Positions 1 through 9,260 of a DNA stretch of 44,260 nt are shown here, in pieces. The first letter of the stretch is position 1. Each line of letters opens with the position of its first letter. The notes under the pieces are model-generated. The model did not search any database and had not been told where the DNA came from. It saw only the letters and a list, made by a program, of their open reading frames with translations. The stretch comes from Gemmatimonadota bacterium (GTDB lineage: Bacteria; Gemmatimonadota; Gemmatimonadetes; Longimicrobiales; Gaopeijiaceae): assembly GCA_028873815.1 (NCBI GenBank), contig JAPPNN010000045.1, positions 1-44,260 on the forward strand, in the 5' to 3' direction. Made by a program: the position numbers and the translations under genes.

Positions 1-58
1 TTCCCGCTGGAAACCGGCCCCGCGTTCAGGCTCATTTGCCGTTGGACAAGACTCATCC

Positions 59-87
59 TTGACAGTCCCCCGAGCGATACTCATTTT
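59..87 (+). promoter_or_regulatory. candidate sigma70 promoter for the first operon
   Basis: A perfect TTGACA (59-64) is followed after 17 bases by CATTTT (82-87), a weak -10 that keeps only the A, T and final T. It would start transcription about 100 bases upstream of the TTG start at 193. The -35 is convincing and the -10 is not. The rest of 1-192 shows no gene I can support. Confidence 0.3.
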
Positions 88-192
88 GGCAAGCCGTTGC
101 GAAACGGGTCCGGAAGTCCGAGACTCCATGGGTCGCGCGCTGGGCGCGGCCAACTTCAACCATCAGCACAGGACCGAAAGCAGGAGGTTCCC

Positions 193-900
193 TTGGCCAG
201 CTTGATGACCGTGTTCGACGTACTGCTTCAGCTTCCCGGAATGGAAGCTCCAGATCTCACCTTTACCGAGCAGATGGTGCAGTCCTGGGAGGACGCCGGT
301 GACATGCGCTGGCCGCTAGGGGCCTGCGTGGTGGTGGGTATCATCGTGATCATCTGGAAGTTGATCGACATCTTCCGCAAGAGCAGTGCCACGAGGAAGG
401 TTCTCCGGGCGGTCGACGGACTCCTTGCGCAGCACCAGATCAAGGAGGCGCTGGAGCTTACGCGAGAGTCCGATTCTCCGGCTGCCAACATCCTCTACGC
501 GGGGCTCGAGCGTCAGGACGAGGGGACGGATCGCGTGATGAAGGCCATCGAGAACCAGGGCCTCATCGAGCTGTCCAAGCTGGAGAGCGGGCTTGTCATT
601 CTCGCGACGCTTACCAACGTCGCGCCCCTGCTGGGCTTCCTCGGGACGGTGATGGGGATGATCGCGGCCTTCCAGGCGATCGAGCTGGCCGGCGAGGTGG
701 ACGCCACCACGGTTGCGTCGGGGATCAAGATCGCCCTTACGACCACCGCGGCCGGGCTCGCGATCGCGATCCCGGTGAGCATCGCCCACAACTACTTCGT
801 GTCACGGATCGACCACCTCGTGATCGACATGGAGGAGTCGGCGCAGAAGATGATCGACGCCCTCTTCGCGATGCAGACGGGCCGGTCGACCGGCGACTAA
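193..900 (+). CDS. MotA/TolQ/ExbB-type proton channel protein
   Basis: Inner-membrane protein of the MotA/TolQ/ExbB family, which uses proton flow to drive a partner protein. The 235-residue product has three predicted membrane segments (about 40-62, 134-162 and 174-204). It carries the family core GFLGTVMGMIAAF and the Thr/Ala/Gly-rich third helix ending in AIPVSIAHNYF. I chose the TTG start at 193 because AGGAGG (182-187) lies five bases upstream; the ATG at 205 is too far from it. The usual ExbD/TolR partner is not downstream: 59 bases later comes a lytic transglycosylase. It may therefore act in envelope or peptidoglycan work, or use an ExbD encoded elsewhere. The family is clear; the specific role is not. 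Confidence 0.88.
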   Translation: MASLMTVFDVLLQLPGMEAPDLTFTEQMVQSWEDAGDMRWPLGACVVVGIIVIIWKLIDIFRKSSATRKVLRAVDGLLAQHQIKEALELTRESDSPAANILYAGLERQDEGTDRVMKAIENQGLIELSKLESGLVILATLTNVAPLLGFLGTVMGMIAAFQAIELAGEVDATTVASGIKIALTTTAAGLAIAIPVSIAHNYFVSRIDHLVIDMEESAQKMIDALFAMQTGRSTGD

Positions 901-959
901 GCAGAGATCCCCGGCTTCGGGCAGTCCGCGTGCGGCATTCCCGCCCTGTTGAAGCGGGA

Positions 960-3356
960 ATGGCGCCGCGGGCTGCCCGGTGTCTTTTTCTGGCGGCGGC
1001 CGTCTCCGCGGCTTGCGCCGCCAACTCTCTTTCGGGCCAGGAGCAGCCCGGTGCTGCCGTAGGCCCGTCCATTCCCGATTCGATCCGTCGAGACCTGGCG
1101 GACGGTCGCCACTGGAAGGCCAGCCGCGCGCTGCGGTCCCACCTCGGGCCGATCGAATCGGCGTCCTGGGCCGACCGTCTCGTGTTGGCGGAGGCCGAAG
1201 CCGGGTGGAAGAACTGGGACGGAGCCATCGCGGCGCTCACGCGCGGAGTTGGCGACGCGGAAGCCGTGCCGCCGCGCGTCTGGTTCGTGCTCGGCAGCGC
1301 GCGGCAGGCAGCGGGCGACGCGGAGGGAGCCGTGTCGGCGCTCACCCGCTTCGTGGAGACCGACGCTGCGGACGCGCGCGAGACACTGGTCGTTCATTCC
1401 CGCCTGGCCCGTTCCGCGGCGGCAGGCGGCGAGCCGGACCTTGCGGTCGAGCACGTGAGCGCGATTGGCGACCGGGCGCCGCCCCTGGCCGATTGGACGG
1501 CGCTGGCGGCGGCGCGTGTTCTCTCCGATGCGGGTGAGGCGGGGGCGGTGCGCAACCTGCTTGGGCTGATGGGGGACCCGGCGGTCCGAGGGCTGGGTTG
1601 GGCGCTGGAGATGGATGCATGGGCTGCAGCGGGCGACACGGCACGTGCGCTCGAGTCCCTTGTGGCCATTGCGTCGGGGGGTGGGGAGGTCGCCGCCGCG
1701 GCGCGAACCGGACTCCTTGACCGCGAATGGCGTTTCCGGCTCGCGCTGGGCGACTCGGACGGGTCGGTCGCCGCGATGGAAGAACTGTTGCGGCACACGA
1801 CCCGCGGGTCGGCCGCGACGGAAGCCGCGATGGTGCACTGGCGCGTGGCTGTCGGCTCCGGTCCGGAGATACTTCGCCTCGTCGCGGCGGCCATGGGCAG
1901 CGGCGGCGAGTTCGGTTTCGCGGTGCGCGCCTGGAGGCTGGTGGCCACGCGGGGCGGAACCCTGACCGATCGTGATCGTCTTGCCCTGGCGCGCGCCTAC
2001 AACGGCAGCGGCGACCGCACCCGGGCAGTGGAGGTCTACCGGGAACTCTCGAACGCCGATGACCCGGGGATCGCGGCCGCAGCCCTGCGGGCGTGGGCGG
2101 CCATCCGGTCCCGGCAGGGACGATATGGAGATGCCCGGACCCTGCAGGACCGCCTCGTGGAGCGGTATCCGGACAGTCCGGCGGCGCTGGACGTCGTCTT
2201 CTTCCGGGGCGACGACCACCAGGACGCGGGGCGGCTGGACCAGGCTGTCGACCACTACCGGCAGGTCGTCTCGATGTCTCCCTCGGCGGACCGGGCCGGT
2301 CTGGCGAAGATGCGCTGGGGTCAGATTCACCTGGCCCGGAACGAAACCGAGTTGGCGCGGCGGGTCTTCCTGGAGTACCTGGAGGACTTCCCCGGCGGAC
2401 GTCGCTGGGAGGAGGCGAGCTACTGGGGGGCGCACCTGGCCGAGATGGCGGGCGATTCCGCAACCGCCGGGGCACTGCGGGGTCGGCTCCGGGAAGAGAG
2501 TCCGACATCCTACTATGCGTTCCTCGCGGATCCGTCCGCGGACTCGGTGTTCCGCCCGGCCCTGGCCGACGCGGGCGTTCCTGCCGAAGAGGCAAACGCT
2601 CCTGCCGGCAAGGCGACCGTTCCCACCGCCCCCGAATGGCTCGCGCCCGAACTGGAGATGCTGGCGCTCCTGGACGAGGCCGGGCTGGAGGGTGCTGTGG
2701 CTTCGCGAATCGCTTCGATGAGGGCCATGGCCGGCGACTCGTCCGAATCCCTGCTCAGCCTCGCGGTGGCGCTCCACGCCGCCGGACACGTGCTCGAGGG
2801 GATTCGCGTGGGACTGCTACTTCGTGGCCAGGGCCGGTCCTGGGACCGGACGCTGCTTGAGGTCGTGTACCCGTTTCCCCACCGCGAGCTTGTGGAGTCC
2901 CGCGCCCGCGACCTCGGGCTGGACCCCTATCTGGTCGCCGGGATCATTCGTCAGGAGAGCGCTTTCGTGCCCGATATCGTGTCGCCGGCCGGGGCGATCG
3001 GTCTCATGCAGGTGATGCCGGCGACCGGGCGGCAGCTCGCGGGCCGGATCGGACCCCGGAGCTTTAGCACCGAAACGCTCGAGACCCCGGAACTGAACGT
3101 GCACCTGGGCGCCCGATTCCTGGCAGACCTGATGCGCCGTTACGAAGGCGACATCCCGCTGGTGCTGTCGGCCTACAACGCGGGACCCAGCCGCGCCAAC
3201 CGCTGGCGGCGTTTTCCGGAGGCGGAGGACCCGCACCGCTTCACCGAGCGCATCCCCTTCGCCGAAACACGCGGCTACGTGAAGAACGTGGTGCGGAATC
3301 GGGCGCTCTACCGGTGGCTGTACGGAGAGGCCGAGGCTTCAGGGCCGGCCTCATGA
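960..3356 (+). CDS. periplasmic soluble lytic transglycosylase with TPR-like repeats
   Basis: Peptidoglycan-cleaving enzyme of the Slt type. The C-terminal SLT domain (about residues 650-785) has the catalytic Glu666 in IIRQESAF, followed by SPAGAIGLMQVMPAT and the VLSAYNAGP motif. Residues of about 40-600 are alpha-helical TPR-like repeats, as in Slt70-type enzymes. The first ~30 residues form a signal peptide when the ATG at 960 is used; an in-frame GTG at 930 would add ten residues ahead of it. At 798 residues it is somewhat longer than Slt70. Its TGA overlaps the start of the ABC ATPase (ATGA), so both are probably co-translated. It probably trims peptidoglycan, perhaps with the ExbB-like protein upstream. 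Confidence 0.9.
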   Translation: MAPRAARCLFLAAAVSAACAANSLSGQEQPGAAVGPSIPDSIRRDLADGRHWKASRALRSHLGPIESASWADRLVLAEAEAGWKNWDGAIAALTRGVGDAEAVPPRVWFVLGSARQAAGDAEGAVSALTRFVETDAADARETLVVHSRLARSAAAGGEPDLAVEHVSAIGDRAPPLADWTALAAARVLSDAGEAGAVRNLLGLMGDPAVRGLGWALEMDAWAAAGDTARALESLVAIASGGGEVAAAARTGLLDREWRFRLALGDSDGSVAAMEELLRHTTRGSAATEAAMVHWRVAVGSGPEILRLVAAAMGSGGEFGFAVRAWRLVATRGGTLTDRDRLALARAYNGSGDRTRAVEVYRELSNADDPGIAAAALRAWAAIRSRQGRYGDARTLQDRLVERYPDSPAALDVVFFRGDDHQDAGRLDQAVDHYRQVVSMSPSADRAGLAKMRWGQIHLARNETELARRVFLEYLEDFPGGRRWEEASYWGAHLAEMAGDSATAGALRGRLREESPTSYYAFLADPSADSVFRPALADAGVPAEEANAPAGKATVPTAPEWLAPELEMLALLDEAGLEGAVASRIASMRAMAGDSSESLLSLAVALHAAGHVLEGIRVGLLLRGQGRSWDRTLLEVVYPFPHRELVESRARDLGLDPYLVAGIIRQESAFVPDIVSPAGAIGLMQVMPATGRQLAGRIGPRSFSTETLETPELNVHLGARFLADLMRRYEGDIPLVLSAYNAGPSRANRWRRFPEAEDPHRFTERIPFAETRGYVKNVVRNRALYRWLYGEAEASGPAS

Positions 3357-4129
3357 TCGAGACGCTGCAGCTGACCCGCTACTTCGACCGCAAGGCAGCC
3401 GTCCAGGAACTCGACATGCGGGTCGAGCCGGGCGAGATCCTCGGCTTTCTGGGGCCGAACGGAGCGGGCAAGACCACCACCGTGAAGATCCTCACCTGCA
3501 TGATCAGGCCATCGCAGGGTTCGGCCCGGGTGGCGGGGTTCGATGTCGTGCAGGACCCCATGGAGGTCAAGAGGCGTCTGGGGTACGTGCCGGAGGCGGG
3601 GGCGATGTACGAGGCCCTGACCGCGCGTGAGTACCTCATGATGGTCGCGAACCTGCGGGGCACCGAGGCCGAGTCGGCCGGCAGGAGGATCGACGAGTTG
3701 CTGGATCTCTTCGGGATGCTCGACGCGCTGGATCAACCTCTTTCGGAACACTCCAAGGGGATGAAACAGAAGGTACTGATCACCTCGGCGCTGATCGGCA
3801 ACCCGGAAGTTCTCTTCCTGGATGAACCCCTGAACGGCCTGGACGCCAATGCCGCCCTGGTGGTGAAGGAACTGCTTCGTGAATTGGCCTCGCAGGGGCG
3901 GACGATCCTCTTCTGTTCGCACATCCTCGAAGTGGTGGAACGGATCTGTACCCGGATCGTGATCATCGACGAAGGTCGGGAGGTCGCTGAAGGCACCGCC
4001 GCGACGATCGCAGCCGAGGCGGGTGCCACCAACCTCGAGCAGGCGTTCGCGCGACTAACCGGAGTGCGGGATGCGGCAGAGGTTACGCGCGGGCTCCTGA
4101 CCGCGCTGGACTCGGACGCGACCTCATGA
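3353..4129 (+). CDS. ABC transporter ATP-binding protein
   Basis: Cytoplasmic ATPase of an ABC-2 type exporter, 258 residues. Walker A is GPNGAGKTT (about 34-42), the signature motif is SKGMKQK (about 134-140, the variant usual in this class), and Walker B is VLFLDEPLNGLD. The switch His lies in FCSHILE. The ATG at 3353 overlaps the preceding stop as ATGA; further in-frame sequence upstream lies inside the transglycosylase gene. Its own stop overlaps the next gene's ATG in the same way, so the ATPase and permease are translationally coupled. The substrate cannot be deduced. Confidence 0.93.
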   Translation: MIETLQLTRYFDRKAAVQELDMRVEPGEILGFLGPNGAGKTTTVKILTCMIRPSQGSARVAGFDVVQDPMEVKRRLGYVPEAGAMYEALTAREYLMMVANLRGTEAESAGRRIDELLDLFGMLDALDQPLSEHSKGMKQKVLITSALIGNPEVLFLDEPLNGLDANAALVVKELLRELASQGRTILFCSHILEVVERICTRIVIIDEGREVAEGTAATIAAEAGATNLEQAFARLTGVRDAAEVTRGLLTALDSDATS

Positions 4130-5745
4130 TCGCAAAGTGGGTGGTCGAAGCCACGGGAGCCGACTACTCCCAGTGGCGCGTGCTCACCAGGACGATGTTG
4201 AAGAACCAGCTGCGCACGGCCAAGGCCCTGCAAACCACAACCGAGAAGAAAAAGCACGGCCGCAAGATCCCCTGGGGCACGCTCGTGATGTATGGCCTGT
4301 TCGGGCTCTACAACAGCTTCCTCGCCGTGGTAGTGCCGGGTGCCTTCATGTCGGGCACGCTGGTGCTCCTGATGATCTGCATCATGATTGCGACATCGAT
4401 CCTGGTCGATTTCCAGTCGGTGGTGGTTTCGGCGCACGACTACGAGATCCTGGGCTATCAGCCCATCTCCTCGCGAACCTACTTCGTTGTGAAGGTGACC
4501 AGTGTCCTGCTCTACACCGGAATCATCGGCGGTCTGATGGGCGGATTCGCTACGATTTCGTTTCTGGTGATCTACGGTCCGCTGGTTGCTGCGGCGTGGA
4601 TTGCGGCGGTGGCCGGGGTCATCGTCTGGACCACGCTGGCAATGGTGTACCTGTACGCTGCGATGATTCACCTGGTCCCGCAGCGACGCCTGCGGCGCGT
4701 GCTGTCATACCTGCAGCTCGTAGCGGGATTCGTTGTATTCGCTCCGCTGGCCCTGGTCACGTTGACGGATTGGCTCCCGACCACGGCCGTCGATCCGCCG
4801 ATACAGCTCCTGGTGCTGCCTTCGACATGGTTCGCGAGTGTGCTTCCTATTGCCGAGGGGAACTGGAGCGCGTCGATTCTCCTGTCCGCGGTCGTCGCGT
4901 TCGGGAGCATCTTCGTTCTCGTTCGCTACGTGGGAGGCAGACTGTCGTTTTCCTACGCCGAGCGCCTGGGCGCGATCGTGTCCAGAAGCACGCGTGCGCG
5001 GCGGCCGCGGGTACCTGGACGATCCGCACGAGTCCGGATGTCGCCCGAGCTGCGCGCCGTCGCGACGCTGGTGCGCGGGCAGTTCCGGGACGACATGAAC
5101 TTCAGGCTCGGTGTTCTGGCCATCCTGCCGGTCACGGTACTCTACGTCTTCATGGGGCTCAGGGACGGACCGCTCCCCGACCCCTTCCTGGAGCTGGGCT
5201 TCGGCGCAAGCAACCTGTTTCTCATTCACTTCGCCGTGCTGGGCATGCCGCTGATGCTGATGGAGAACCTCTTCCGGAGCGAGTCCTACAAGGCCGCGTG
5301 GGTGTTTTTCGCGGCCCCCGTCGACCGTGCCAGGCTGGTCAGCAACTCCGGCAACTGCGTGACGGTCTTCTTCCTGATCCCGTATCTCATCATGCTCGCC
5401 GGGGTCCTGGCCTGGGCGTTTGGCAATTTTTGGCATGCGGTGGCACACGTGTTGCTGCTCGGGCTTATGGCCCATCTGCTGGTCCACACGGTGCTGATCG
5501 CCGCACCGCGTCTTCCCTTCGCGGCGCCACCCCGCGCCGGGGGCAGGATCGGTCCGGTAATGGGGGTCATGCTCCTCGGAATGATCGGCGTGGGGCTGTT
5601 GCCGCTGTTGCTCTGGGTGGCCTACGTGCGCCCGCTGAATACCGTGGTGGTGATCGCCGTGCTCATGGTGGCGGCCCTGCTGATGCCCCGGTACGTAACG
5701 CGGAGGGTGCGCGACCGGGTCGGGGAGTTGGAGTTCACCGGATAG
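4126..5745 (+). CDS. ABC-2-like transporter permease
   Basis: Integral membrane partner of the preceding ATPase, 539 residues with roughly ten to twelve hydrophobic segments. A soluble basic stretch near residues 285-310 (rich in Arg, RARRPRVPGR) separates two membrane halves. The start overlaps the ATPase stop as ATGA. I recognise no substrate-specific motif. It looks like a large export permease with both halves in one chain. The gene ends the operon; about 160 bases follow before the cold-shock gene. Confidence 0.8.
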   Translation: MIAKWVVEATGADYSQWRVLTRTMLKNQLRTAKALQTTTEKKKHGRKIPWGTLVMYGLFGLYNSFLAVVVPGAFMSGTLVLLMICIMIATSILVDFQSVVVSAHDYEILGYQPISSRTYFVVKVTSVLLYTGIIGGLMGGFATISFLVIYGPLVAAAWIAAVAGVIVWTTLAMVYLYAAMIHLVPQRRLRRVLSYLQLVAGFVVFAPLALVTLTDWLPTTAVDPPIQLLVLPSTWFASVLPIAEGNWSASILLSAVVAFGSIFVLVRYVGGRLSFSYAERLGAIVSRSTRARRPRVPGRSARVRMSPELRAVATLVRGQFRDDMNFRLGVLAILPVTVLYVFMGLRDGPLPDPFLELGFGASNLFLIHFAVLGMPLMLMENLFRSESYKAAWVFFAAPVDRARLVSNSGNCVTVFFLIPYLIMLAGVLAWAFGNFWHAVAHVLLLGLMAHLLVHTVLIAAPRLPFAAPPRAGGRIGPVMGVMLLGMIGVGLLPLLLWVAYVRPLNTVVVIAVLMVAALLMPRYVTRRVRDRVGELEFTG

Positions 5746-5796
5746 CCCGAAGCCTGACGTTACATCAGGGTGGCCATAGGGCCCGGCACCCCTTGC

Positions 5797-5826
5797 TTGA
5801 CGCCCCCGGTTGCGGATCCCCATCAT
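5797..5826 (+). promoter_or_regulatory. candidate promoter of the cold-shock gene
   Basis: TTGACG (5797-5802), 18 bases, then CATCAT (5821-5826, 4 of 6 to TATAAT). This predicts a leader of about 70 bases before the ATG at 5906. Long leaders are known for some cold-shock mRNAs, but no defined RNA structure was recognised here. Confidence 0.3.
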
Positions 5827-5905
5827 GCAGCCGGCACAACGGTCACGGTCGTGTTCCTCGCCGGAAGCGGCCGACAGTACAACACTTCTTCGAAGGATGG
5901 CAGGA

Positions 5906-6106
5906 ATGGCAAGAGGGACGGTCAAATGGTTCAATGATGCAAAGGGCTACGGATTCATCTCCCGGTCCTCCGGCGACGACGTTTTCGTTCACTTCACGTC
6001 GATTCAGGGCGAAGGCTTTCGAACCCTCGCCGAGGGAGAAGAGGTGGAGTTCGAACTCCGGGAAACGGAACGGGGCCTGCAGGCGGCCAACGTGATTCGA
6101 GCCTGA
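5906..6106 (+). CDS. cold-shock domain protein (CspA family)
   Basis: Small nucleic-acid chaperone, 66 residues, the standard Csp length. It has both RNA-binding motifs: RNP1-like KGYGFI and RNP2-like VFVHF, inside the five-stranded OB-fold pattern beginning [17 protein letters not shown] chose the ATG at 5906 because GAAGG (5892-5896) lies nine bases upstream; the ATG at 5897 would touch that site. It appears to be a single-gene unit with its own candidate promoter and a strong hairpin after the stop. Confidence 0.95.
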   Translation: MARGTVKWFNDAKGYGFISRSSGDDVFVHFTSIQGEGFRTLAEGEEVEFELRETERGLQAANVIRA

Positions 6107-6124
6107 CCGTCCAACCACTTGCCG

Positions 6125-6154
6125 GGGGCGGCGCGCAGGACACCGCGTCGCCCC
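6125..6154. terminator. strong GC hairpin between convergent genes
   Basis: Bases 6125-6135 pair with 6144-6154 as an 11-bp stem (one G-U pair) around an 8-base loop. The element lies 18 bases after the cold-shock stop and between two converging genes. There is no U-tract, so it would be an atypical or bidirectional terminator, or an mRNA 3'-end stabiliser. Confidence 0.55.
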
Positions 6155-6227
6155 GGTGCCGGCCCACAGTGGCCTCCCCGGTGCCTCTGTGCCCTCAGCC
6201 TCAGCCCCGGTGCCTCGCCGGCGGCGA

Positions 6228-9200
6228 CTAGTGCAGGATATTGCGGGATCGCAGGTGGGCGATCACCGCTCCGATCATGAATGGCCTGACGCGATAGCGA
6301 TCCGCCCGCGCGGGAGTCGGGTCATCCGATCCGCTGTCTGCGGCAGGGATTTCGATCACTTGCTGGTCCAGGAGCGACCGGAACGTGTGCGGAGCCCGGG
6401 CCGCGGGAGCGCGCACGACCTCGCGGTACTCCTCGACGGTGAGTGTGCCGTGGTCGAGGATCGCCTCCAGGGCAAAGCTCTGAGTCAGGTCGAGCATCTC
6501 CAATTGCGGGCTGAGCGGCTCCAGCGGCTGGACGAGCAGGCTGCCCTCGAGAGACTGAAAGTCGGCGGACCTCAGCCAATGGAAGAGCGCAAGTCGGATG
6601 GAGCCCTGTGAGGCCCTGTGCAGCCGCTCGAAGTAGTTCCGCTCGATCAGTTGCTGCTGCTTGTCGCTTCGGCCTATTTGTTGCGCGCGGGTGCGAATCG
6701 CCTCGCGTCGCCGTGTCGGCTCGGCGTACTGCAGGGGGAGGCCGCTGCGCAGGTGGCGGGCGAGTATCGCCTCACGTAGACGCTCGGCCGTGAGGGGCGC
6801 AAGCGAGAGGCGCTTGACGTCGGCCAGGTAGCCGGGTGCGCGTTTGCGGACCAGTTGCCAGGCCGGCGAGGACATTGAGACGATCCAGAAGATCCGGGCC
6901 TCGGTTCTGGTCATGACGCCGAGCAGGCGCTCGAACAGGCGACTGCCGCCGCGAACGCGGAGGTGCAGGTGTTCCGCGCCCTCGAGGATGACAACGCCGG
7001 GGGTGGCACCGGGCGGTGCTTCAAGAATGCGTTGGGCGAGGAGGTCGAGGTCATCGGTTCTTTCGAGGCCCAGCCAGCCGCCCAGAGCCGCCGCAAGTTC
7101 GGACTCGGTGCGGATCCGCGTTTGCAGGATCCTCCTCACGACCCGCTGATCGTCGTCGGCAAGGCGAGCGGCGACGACGTTCAGGAAGCTCGTGATGCCG
7201 GCGCCCGGGGGCGAAACCACGACCTGGCATCCCGGCCCGCCTTCGCGCCAGCGCGCCCATGCGGCCGCGACCTCGGCCAGAGCGTCCTCCCTCCCGGCGA
7301 GCAGTCGCGGGTCCGTCACGGGCTCGAAGGCGAACAGGCGTCTGTAGACGACCGGCAGTGTGCGTGCGAACTCTGCTGCCGAAGCCAGCGTGTGTTCGCG
7401 GAGATCGGTGGCGCCCGGAGGCGGTGGGCGGATGCCCAGCGTGCTGGCCAGAGGACGCAGCAGCCTGCCCAGGCTCTGAATCCCCACCGCAACGCCGCGG
7501 CCCAATTGGACGAGACGTTCCCGCCAACGCCGCCAATCCCGTGCCACCTCGGTCGCAACGTAGGAACGCGCGTCCAGGTAGCCGGCGGTCAGGCGGTCGG
7601 CGGTAACCCGGCGCCTAAGCCGCTCGGTGCCCTCGTCGACCTCGGCAATGGCGTCCTGCGTTGCCGCCTCCAACCCGCTTTGCAGCGCTTCCCGCGCCCG
7701 TGCAGCCTTGTTGAGCGCCCTCTCGAGTCCGTTGGAGACCAGCGCGATCGCCTGTTCCGATTCGGCGGCGCCTGCGTCCGAGGTCTCCGCGATCGCCGCC
7801 TCATATCCGTAGGAGGATACTTCAAGGAGTTCAGCGACCTGCGCGTGCACTTCCTCCAACGCACGGACCATCGCCCGCGGCGCCGTACGAATGCGCTCCA
7901 TTCTCAGCGTATCAAACGCCTGGACGGCCGCGTCCCGCAACTCGACCTCTCGTGCATCCCGTCCCGGACCGCGCATGCGCTCCCCGGGATCGGGAATGTC
8001 GTGAACGGTCAGGGACTCAGGCAGTTGAAGGCACAGAGCCTCGATGTCCGCAACGGCCTCTTCGGCCCCGGCGGTCAGGTCGCGTGCGACACTGGGCGGT
8101 GCAGTCAGGGCTTGGGCCGCTTCCCTCAGACGCTCGTCCGTTCTTGTCTGCTCCTGTTGCAGAACGTCCGGCACTCCCGCCCTGACGTCTGCCGATTGGG
8201 CGACCCGAGCGAGCCCGGCGCGCAGTTCGCCTTCCACGGCCTGCAACACGCCATCCGCCTCCGCCGCCGAAGCTGCCCAGCCCTCGACCATGCGCCGGCT
8301 GATCGCGCGGGTGCCGCTTGTCACCCCGAGAAGGCGCTGATACAGCTCCAGGCGGCTTGCCGTCTGCTCGGACCATTCGTCCCATCGACGTGCCAGCCCG
8401 GAAAGTTTCCAGGCCCCCGGAGTTCCGCCGCCCCCCGCGCCCGCAAATGTCCCGGCCACGGCCACGGTCGCCTTCAGACGGTGTGCGAGCTGGCCGAAAT
8501 CCTCGCCCATCTCACGCCCCGATGCCTTTGTGACTCCGTCGAGCAGCGCCTCCAGCTCGCTATGGAGCGTCCCGGCGGCTTCCAGCACCCGATCGGGCCC
8601 ATCCCGAACCGTTGAGCCGTCCTCGCCGGCGCCGACCCACGCGGACCACGCGCGCTCGATGTGTCCGAGCCACTCGGCCCGGTCGCGCTGGCTGGAGCGG
8701 AAGGCGCGGATCTGCGCCGGAAGGACGTGCGACGCGAGATGAGCACGGGCCAGGCGGGCGACGGCGATATCGTGGTCGGTGCGCCGCCACACGATGGGGC
8801 GTAACGCGCGTGCGGCGAACCGCCTGAGTCGCTCTGCCGCTCGCAGGCCAGGACGGCCGTGGAGGGCACTGGACGCCACCGGAGCCCGTACGAGGACAGG
8901 CAGGTCGTCCAGGGCTGCGCGCACGTCCTCGGTGGTCGCGGCGAGGCGGTCGTGGAGCTGCCTGGCGAGGCCGCCGCGACGGAGAGCGAGGCGGATGGGC
9001 TTGAGCACGTCGCGCGCGGTCCGGCGGCGGTATTCCTCCTCGGAGTGGTCGGCGGCGCTGAACTGTTTCAGGGCTTCCGCGTGCGCGGCCACCGCGTGAG
9101 CGAGGACCTGGCGAACGGGCTGCCAGGCCCGGTCCTCCTGGTCCTCCCACAGGGCGCGGTACGGATCGTGAACGGCGGTGGCGATCGCGGCGACGATCTC

Positions 9201-9260
9201 GTCGTCGGTCATGCCGGGCGGGGAGCGATCGACCACACGCGGGGAGCCGGACTGGTTCAC
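6228..9260 (-). CDS. large helical protein with degenerate P-loop (AAA/STAND-like) domain
   Basis: Protein of about 1010 residues with no obvious membrane segment. The first ~620 residues are Ala/Glu/Arg-rich and strongly helical, probably coiled coil. A NTPase-like region follows (about 650-900). It has a Walker-A-like SPPGAGITS in which the invariant Lys is Ile689, and a Walker-B-like VVILEGAEHL lacking the usual DE pair. A C-terminal winged-helix-like part includes LTVEEYREVV. The GTG at 9260 is chosen because it overlaps the MscS stop as GTGA; an ATG at 9212 is an alternative. Coupling to the MscS gene suggests that the products act together. I do not recognise a named family; it may be a pseudo-ATPase that binds but does not hydrolyse nucleotide. 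Confidence 0.75.
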   Translation of the reverse strand: MNQSGSPRVVDRSPPGMTDDEIVAAIATAVHDPYRALWEDQEDRAWQPVRQVLAHAVAAHAEALKQFSAADHSEEEYRRRTARDVLKPIRLALRRGGLARQLHDRLAATTEDVRAALDDLPVLVRAPVASSALHGRPGLRAAERLRRFAARALRPIVWRRTDHDIAVARLARAHLASHVLPAQIRAFRSSQRDRAEWLGHIERAWSAWVGAGEDGSTVRDGPDRVLEAAGTLHSELEALLDGVTKASGREMGEDFGQLAHRLKATVAVAGTFAGAGGGGTPGAWKLSGLARRWDEWSEQTASRLELYQRLLGVTSGTRAISRRMVEGWAASAAEADGVLQAVEGELRAGLARVAQSADVRAGVPDVLQQEQTRTDERLREAAQALTAPPSVARDLTAGAEEAVADIEALCLQLPESLTVHDIPDPGERMRGPGRDAREVELRDAAVQAFDTLRMERIRTAPRAMVRALEEVHAQVAELLEVSSYGYEAAIAETSDAGAAESEQAIALVSNGLERALNKAARAREALQSGLEAATQDAIAEVDEGTERLRRRVTADRLTAGYLDARSYVATEVARDWRRWRERLVQLGRGVAVGIQSLGRLLRPLASTLGIRPPPPGATDLREHTLASAAEFARTLPVVYRRLFAFEPVTDPRLLAGREDALAEVAAAWARWREGGPGCQVVVSPPGAGITSFLNVVAARLADDDQRVVRRILQTRIRTESELAAALGGWLGLERTDDLDLLAQRILEAPPGATPGVVILEGAEHLHLRVRGGSRLFERLLGVMTRTEARIFWIVSMSSPAWQLVRKRAPGYLADVKRLSLAPLTAERLREAILARHLRSGLPLQYAEPTRRREAIRTRAQQIGRSDKQQQLIERNYFERLHRASQGSIRLALFHWLRSADFQSLEGSLLVQPLEPLSPQLEMLDLTQSFALEAILDHGTLTVEEYREVVRAPAARAPHTFRSLLDQQVIEIPAADSGSDDPTPARADRYRVRPFMIGAVIAHLRSRNILH

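Noticed and set aside
897..2789. A 630-codon open frame on the minus strand opposite the transglycosylase gene
   Set aside because: It is the antisense shadow of a clear coding gene in GC-rich DNA; its translation is Arg/Gly/Pro/His-rich with no recognisable domain.
6963..8615. A 550-codon plus-strand frame across the P-loop protein gene
   Set aside because: No family motifs and biased composition; the minus-strand frame is longer, coupled to mscS and has fold signatures.
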